Assembly: GCA_022820435.1 (NCBI GenBank)
Contig: JAJEFL010000083.1
Coordinates: 1-51,271, forward strand
Direction: 5' to 3'
DNA: 51,271 nt
Origin: Bin80 sp022820435
Lineage (GTDB): Bacteria > Bacteroidota > Rhodothermia > Rhodothermales > Bin80
The notes under the pieces are model-generated. The model saw only the letters and a program-made list of their open reading frames with translations. It was not told where the DNA came from and did no database searches. Position 1 is the stretch's first letter, and each line of letters begins with the position of its first letter. Below are positions 46,377-51,271 of the stretch, piece after piece. The position numbers and the translations under genes were made by a program.

Positions 46377-47736
46377 CGTCAATGGTCAAGATCACTTCCT
46401 CCGTATCTACATCCACCGCGTCGAAAACCCATTCCTGTCCACTGATGGGCGGGGGCAGTTGCTTGAGAGCATTGGAAATGAGTTTGGGGAGCAAGATTGC
46501 GGGATCTTCGTTGAAAATACACTCGTCTGTCCGCGCCTTTATCTCTGATTCGGTCATCCGGGCTACGAGGTACCAATTAAATTTAGGAGTGCGCTCCCAG
46601 TTGAGGAAGTAATTGAACACCAACCAATCGTGCATTGAGGGGATTGGGATCACATAATCATTCTTCCGTCTGTCAAACACGCCTTTGTGCAGTGCTCGCT
46701 CAAAGATCTCCTCGGCCTTTTCCCCGCTGAATGACTGCAAGAGAGAATCCATGACCTTCTCCTTACTAATGCGCTCCCCTGGCGGAACATCTGCGACGGC
46801 ACATGCAATACAACAGAGTTCCCTACTCTCGAATTTAGCCACCCGGGATTCATAAAACGCAATCCGTCCCTTTCGCCCTTTTTTCAGTACCGTTTCGAGC
46901 CCCTCTGAGGTCAACTCCCCTTTGGTCAACTTCAACTGCCTTAAAGCAGGCCACACATACGCCATAATATGCTGAGGCCACCCATGTGTCTGAGGAGCAA
47001 TGGCCTCCACCCACTCCGCCGGATCCCCCTTTACTCCCCCATCTTTCTTTAGCCACGTCTCAATGACCGCCCGTCTGGATCGTTCACTAAGCGGCTCCAG
47101 ATTGATCTCGCATCCGGGATCAAATCTTGATATCCCCAGGGAATCAAATGCTTCTGCCGTTGCGCCCAATCCGGCGGCGATCAGTACCACTGGACGATTT
47201 TTTATTTTGCCATTGTGGATCGCGGTCACAAATTTCAATGCACTCTTGAACTGATCATGTCTGGAGCGGAGCATGATTGCCGCTATCGTCTGTGCCTCGT
47301 CCAGCAGGAGTAGCAACGGCTCCCGCCCCGACTCAAGAACATCCAACGTTGTTGGGAGATGGTGCTCAGATGTAGATTCTCCATGTAGAACCTGTATGCT
47401 CCCTCCCGTCGTCGTTTCTTGGCGTTTGGCGGGGATAGGAAGTCTCAACGCTTTGCTCAACTCTGCCGGATCAAAAAACTCGTCTGGGGCAATCTCTGCG
47501 GTCTGCCACCGCCGTCCCTCTGCTATGCGTGCACATTCGGCGAGCAGCGCGGTCTTACCCGCTCCGGGGGCTGCCTGAATCACAACGGTGGTCCCTGCCT
47601 TCGCTTTGACCGCCCGATCCATGAGTTTCTTGAAATTGTCCAGTATTTTCCCTCTCCCATGAAAATACTTGGCTTCTCCGCGCTCCAGCGTGGCGGTCGG
47701 CAAATCTGGTGTAAATGATTTTCGTGATTTACTCAT
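46348..47736 (-). CDS. AAA_16-type (Orc/Cdc6-like) ATPase
   Basis: 462 residues. Walker A QAAPGAGKTALLAECAR near residue 52 and Walker B LLLLLDEAQTIAAIM near residue 155 are clear, followed by a sensor-1-like IAAGLGATAEAF. The C-terminal half has a winged-helix-like part (SKEKVMDSLLQSFSG and FDRRKNDYVIPIPSMHDWL), typical of AAA_16 proteins that bind DNA or regulate partner enzymes. ATG at 47736 (MSKSRKSFTPDL) is chosen over the longer frame to 47850. It lies between prfB and an intron-disrupted restriction gene; whether it belongs with the restriction system is unknown. A 13-bp sequence TTCAATGCTGCAT flanks it on both sides. Confidence 0.72.
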   Translation of the reverse strand: MSKSRKSFTPDLPTATLERGEAKYFHGRGKILDNFKKLMDRAVKAKAGTTVVIQAAPGAGKTALLAECARIAEGRRWQTAEIAPDEFFDPAELSKALRLPIPAKRQETTTGGSIQVLHGESTSEHHLPTTLDVLESGREPLLLLLDEAQTIAAIMLRSRHDQFKSALKFVTAIHNGKIKNRPVVLIAAGLGATAEAFDSLGISRFDPGCEINLEPLSERSRRAVIETWLKKDGGVKGDPAEWVEAIAPQTHGWPQHIMAYVWPALRQLKLTKGELTSEGLETVLKKGRKGRIAFYESRVAKFESRELCCIACAVADVPPGERISKEKVMDSLLQSFSGEKAEEIFERALHKGVFDRRKNDYVIPIPSMHDWLVFNYFLNWERTPKFNWYLVARMTESEIKARTDECIFNEDPAILLPKLISNALKQLPPPISGQEWVFDAVDVDTEEVILTIDGRNKTMVGT

Positions 47737-47965
47737 CGGGCAGATGCTGACGCGAACAGCATGGGAAATGATTCCAGGAATTATTTGTTCCGCTGTGCCT
47801 AACGACAACAACTTTATTCTTTGCAATCCCTTAAAAGTTTCAATCCCCATGTCGGGACATCAGCGATCAATAAATTTCAACGAATTATATATGATCTTCC
47901 CACTTTTGCATTCACACTTCAATGTTCCTACATCAATAGATTCAATGCTGCATGAAGTCACACGT

Positions 47966-48605
47966 ATCACGGTAGGGTCCGGGTGTCCCCTGGCCTCGTG
48001 CGGATTCGACCGCGTGCTCTAACACAATTGGGGCCTCATCTGGGTTGCACCACCGTGCATAACGGCATTTTTTGTCGTAGGCGTTGGAGCCCGTTGAACA
48101 CGCATACCCATCTAAGCGCGTAGAATGTGAGAGAAACTCCCGACTTCCCCTTGGTCGGGACCTCCGATCCAGTATCTCCGCAGGCTCTCTCCCTTGTTTG
48201 CCGCCTTCCTCACTACGATGCCCTGATCAGACTTCTCTATTCCGTACATCGCAGGCTTTGGTGTCTTTCACCTTCCCTGCGCGACCCCGAAATATGACCC
48301 CAGTGTGAAATAGAGACATACCATGTCCAGATAAAGTGCCTCCATGGATTCATTAGACACCGTGGGCCCATAATCCCTTCACCATAACGATGGATTATAT
48401 GTTGCCTTCGATCAAAGCGAGAGTCTCGGCAAACCCCGAAGATAATTCTTTCGGTGCTCAATAGCTCCGGCCACCTGTACCGCTGTCAACGCTTCACATC
48501 TGCCCTCACAAACAGATGCGCATAACTCGCGGAAATCGCTACTTGATTGCAGTTTTATAGTACAGGACCTTCACCTTCTGCCCTTTACCATTTAGCCTGG
48601 CGCTC
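47966..48605 (-). mobile_element. ORF-less group II intron, copy 2
   Basis: About 640 nt, homologous to copy 1 over its whole length. The 5' end GAGCGCCAGGC matches copy 1. The IEP leader is PAMYGIEKSDQGIVV, then KAANKG. The 3' end has a DVI-like hairpin ending CCCTACCGTGAT at 47966, but domain V (near 48030-48070) is more diverged than in copy 1. As in copy 1, the sequence passes from the protein leader straight to the 3' domains, with no reverse transcriptase. The first bases supply the final codons and stop of the upstream type III-like gene. Splicing as drawn would join GAC G to AC GTG TGA and give KLLDDV instead of KLLDGAPG. Confidence 0.7.
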
Positions 48606-51219
48606 CGTCCAGTAGTTTCTGAAACGCTTCTTCGAATTTGCCCCGAGTCTGCGCCTCTTCATTGAAAAAGGGTAGCCCGTATATACCATATTCATCCCCT
48701 TCGAAAATTGTTTTGAGTTCATATCCCCGGTGGATTTTTCTCAAAAAAGATTCCTTCCATTCATCCGTTGACGCGAGATGCTTTCCTTTCGGTTCAATGA
48801 AGAGTTGAAGGATACTGCCAATTTCCTCATCTCTCTTTCGGAGAAACAGAATGAAGTCAGGCTCAAACCCCTGCCCAGTCTTGAAGCAGAAAAGCTTTAC
48901 CGCCTTTTCGTTCCGAAGAAGGTAGAACTCATCATATTGTTTCCGAAGCGAATCAGCTTTATCATTCAAGTACCTGATGAAGAGTTTTTCCTGATCTGTT
49001 CCATAATTATTATCATATGCGTGCCAGTCCTCAGCAATTGGATTGATTAGATCCAATCCATTTATCTGGCTCTCCGCCCAACTCCGCCCGGCTTCGCCTT
49101 CGATACGAAGTTTCAATGTTCTGTCAGTGAAACATTCGCTGATTTTGCGGGCTGTGAACGCCTTCTTTCCAACATATTCCACATTTTCCCGCTTTATATT
49201 GATCCTGATTTGGCGAAGGACATATTGCACGATTTTCAACCTCTGACGGGCGGTCACACTATCAAGGTCATCAGGCATTCCCCGAACTGTAACCGTCACG
49301 CCTCCCAGATAGGCATCGGAACTTCGAAATTCGGACGCGCTAGTGAGATATGGGAAATATTCTTTGAGCTTGGCAAAGTGGAAAAATTCATTACTATCCA
49401 TAGCGAAATCAAGGATACTCCTGTTAAACTCCGCAAGATTAAAGTCCTTTGCAATCGGGTCGCTACTGCTCTGACTCCTTTCCATTTGCTCGCTGCCAAA
49501 GGCAGATATCTCCGTCACGCGTCCCGTCATCAAAGCAGGATAAGTAAAGCGGTGACCAATCTCGTAAGCACTCAAACTGACCACATCTTTTCTCGGATTT
49601 TTGACTCGCTCGTTTCCCCATACATACCCGATTTTATAGAACTGTGACTCCTTGAAACTCTCTTTCAGGCGCAGGTGCACGATGCAAGTATTTTCATCCT
49701 GCATTCCTATTTTTCTCAGAGCCTGCTTGATTTCAATAATGTATCTCGGGTTGTGCGAACAGTGATAATAAAGTTCCTCCAATATCCTCAATGAGTGCTT
49801 TACATCCCCGTCATATTTGCGCTTTTCAGGGATCAATTCCAGCTGATCTGGATCTGAAAATGGAAAATACCGGGCCCCTCGTCCGATCAGTTGAGCCTCG
49901 GACATAGTCGTCTTACCAATCTTATTCCCACCGTCTCTGGTATCGTACAGGCGCACAATGTCAAACAAGTTCAGAACGTCCCATCCCTCGTCTAATTTGT
50001 TAACGGCAAAAATCACGCGGAGATCATTGGACTGATCCTCTAGATTGTTTAGATCAATCTGAAATTCTTCAAGATCCTTTGGCCTGTTTACATTGATAAT
50101 CTTTCCGTCTCCAAAAGCCCCCTGCAATTCACGAGCAAACTCATCAATTCCCATTCCGCGCTCATCTATGATATATTGGAACGCCTGAGAAAGTGTCTCA
50201 TCGTCCAATGACGATTCTCTAACTTCCTGAATGACATTGCCAGATAATTTCCTTACCATAGACACGAACAAAGACTCATTCTTCTTTGACTCAGCAATCG
50301 TTTTAGACTTCATCAAAATTACCGGCTTGCAATGAATTCGATGCGCCTCGGCTACCTTTTGTCGATACTGACTCAGTATCATCACCTGTATCATGCGGTC
50401 AAGTGGAGGCAAGTCCGCCTGCCTGAGTTCAATATCCTTTGAGTATCCGTCTTCCCTGAAATGCTTCAGTTGATAGTCAAAAATGATCTTGTCGTGGTAT
50501 TTCTCCTTAATTGCTTGATGATTCAGGTCTGCGGTCGCAGTGAACTCCAATAGGATGTTCCCTGGGTGCTGTTGGAATATACCAGTTACCGTACTCTCCC
50601 AACTGATTTTTTCCATGACCTCACCTTGGGTTAACTTTTTCTTTGTTTGAGCATTCAGGTGATGTGCCTCGTCCGAAATCATCACCATCTTATAATCACG
50701 GAAGTCCTCAATCGTCACGGCATTTTCTCTCGGATCACGCATTCTTGTATGTAGTCCCTGAATGGTGGTGAAGTGAATGCTGATCGTTTCCTGACCTACA
50801 GCATCAAAGGTCTCCACAGACTGAATTGATACTGGCTTACCATCAATCCGTATGATTGGTTTGAACAGGTGTTTGGAGGAAGCTTGGTTGAGAAAGTTGT
50901 CCTTGGTTTTTTCAACGATCTGAGTAGAATTCACGAAAAATAGAAAATTTCGATAACCTCGCTTATAGAGATCAAGGATTAGTGCGGCCATCAATACCGT
51001 TTTCCCACTACCGGTCGCCATGTGAAACAACAGGTGCGGGTTGGATGATCTCCCCCTATAGTTATCCATGTAATGAAACCACCGACCTAAGGCTTCAATC
51101 TGATAAGGACGTAGTTTTATCCTTGCCGCAAGATTGTCAGTGACCTCGGGATGCACATCTCTGCTAATAAGATCCTGCTCAGATAATACCTCAAATGTAT
51201 CACGGAGACTTGACTTCAT
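48592..51219 (-). CDS. Type III-like restriction enzyme, Res (helicase/endonuclease) subunit
   Basis: 875 residues. The SF2 helicase has Walker A MATGSGKTVLMAALI near residue 70, MVMISDEAHHLNA, FTATADLNHQA and QLIGRGARYFP. The C-terminal PD-(D/E)xK nuclease is FEPDFILFL followed by LQLFIEPKGKHL near residue 800. Res acts with a Mod methylase to cut DNA at a distance from asymmetric sites; Mod is not in the window and would be to the right. The final GAPG and TAA come from the group II intron. The start ATG at 51219 opens MKSSLRDTFEV. ResIII-like proteins of phage-defence islands are an alternative reading. Confidence 0.85.
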   Translation of the reverse strand: MKSSLRDTFEVLSEQDLISRDVHPEVTDNLAARIKLRPYQIEALGRWFHYMDNYRGRSSNPHLLFHMATGSGKTVLMAALILDLYKRGYRNFLFFVNSTQIVEKTKDNFLNQASSKHLFKPIIRIDGKPVSIQSVETFDAVGQETISIHFTTIQGLHTRMRDPRENAVTIEDFRDYKMVMISDEAHHLNAQTKKKLTQGEVMEKISWESTVTGIFQQHPGNILLEFTATADLNHQAIKEKYHDKIIFDYQLKHFREDGYSKDIELRQADLPPLDRMIQVMILSQYRQKVAEAHRIHCKPVILMKSKTIAESKKNESLFVSMVRKLSGNVIQEVRESSLDDETLSQAFQYIIDERGMGIDEFARELQGAFGDGKIINVNRPKDLEEFQIDLNNLEDQSNDLRVIFAVNKLDEGWDVLNLFDIVRLYDTRDGGNKIGKTTMSEAQLIGRGARYFPFSDPDQLELIPEKRKYDGDVKHSLRILEELYYHCSHNPRYIIEIKQALRKIGMQDENTCIVHLRLKESFKESQFYKIGYVWGNERVKNPRKDVVSLSAYEIGHRFTYPALMTGRVTEISAFGSEQMERSQSSSDPIAKDFNLAEFNRSILDFAMDSNEFFHFAKLKEYFPYLTSASEFRSSDAYLGGVTVTVRGMPDDLDSVTARQRLKIVQYVLRQIRINIKRENVEYVGKKAFTARKISECFTDRTLKLRIEGEAGRSWAESQINGLDLINPIAEDWHAYDNNYGTDQEKLFIRYLNDKADSLRKQYDEFYLLRNEKAVKLFCFKTGQGFEPDFILFLRKRDEEIGSILQLFIEPKGKHLASTDEWKESFLRKIHRGYELKTIFEGDEYGIYGLPFFNEEAQTRGKFEEAFQKLLDGAPG

Positions 51220-51271
51220 TCTGATATACCATAAAATGCACGGTTGATAGCGCTATCTTGATCCGAAACGG

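Overview
The window reads as a chromosomal segment of a bacterium from the Bacteroidota/Rhodothermota side of the FCB group. That placement is inferred from gene content, not from a search: a secreted GWxTD-domain protein, separate secD and secF, a histidine kinase with the AHQLGTP H-box, scpA/scpB downstream of a sugar epimerase, and weak Shine-Dalgarno signals at many starts. Most genes lie on the minus strand.

Left edge (1-6.5 kb): the 3' end of an ISL3-type transposase, an internally deleted (ORF-less) group II intron, and a decaying type I restriction locus. The locus holds an intact hsdR, an hsdS broken by stop and frameshift mutations, no hsdM, and an RloA-like ATPase cut off by the intron. 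Core block 1 (6.5-12.4 kb): histidine kinase, purA, a STAS protein, secF and secD. From 12.6 to 15.6 kb lies a remarkable tandem array. Seven units of about 401 bp each carry a promoter-like sequence, a stem-loop and a Rho-independent terminator; stems differ between units by compensatory changes. One unit holds a 198-bp MITE whose target duplication can be verified against the empty sister units. Core block 2 (15.8-23.6 kb): a Gfo/Idh/MocA oxidoreductase, guaB, an RluB-type pseudouridine synthase, scpB, scpA, an NAD-dependent epimerase and the GWxTD protein.

Accessory block (24-28.6 kb): a DUF1828/DUF1829 protein, then a second tandem array with a period near 206 bp and conserved hairpins. 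That array is split by a two-gene cassette, an SMC/OLD-like ATPase plus a small PD-(D/E)xK-like protein, a plausible undescribed defence pair. Core block 3 (28.7-45.9 kb): M16 peptidase, pnp, rpsO, ribF, truB, rbfA, infB, nusA, rimP, nadB and prfB. prfB has the classic autoregulatory +1 frameshift. This conserved translation/RNA operon is interrupted between truB and rbfA by about 3.4 kb of lineage-specific exported proteins: a lipoprotein, an HExxH protein apparently separated from it only by a run of nine A, and a small exported protein with a decayed paralogue.

Right edge (46-51.3 kb): an AAA_16-type ATPase, a second copy of the ORF-less group II intron, and a type III-like restriction helicase whose last codons come from the intron. 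Both intron copies share the same internal deletion and sit at the 3' end of restriction-locus genes on the sense strand. They therefore look like a non-autonomous intron family that needs a maturase from elsewhere.

The three most informative features are the candidate tandem small-RNA array at 12.6-15.4 kb, the paired ORF-less introns, and the ATPase/nuclease-like cassette inside the second array.
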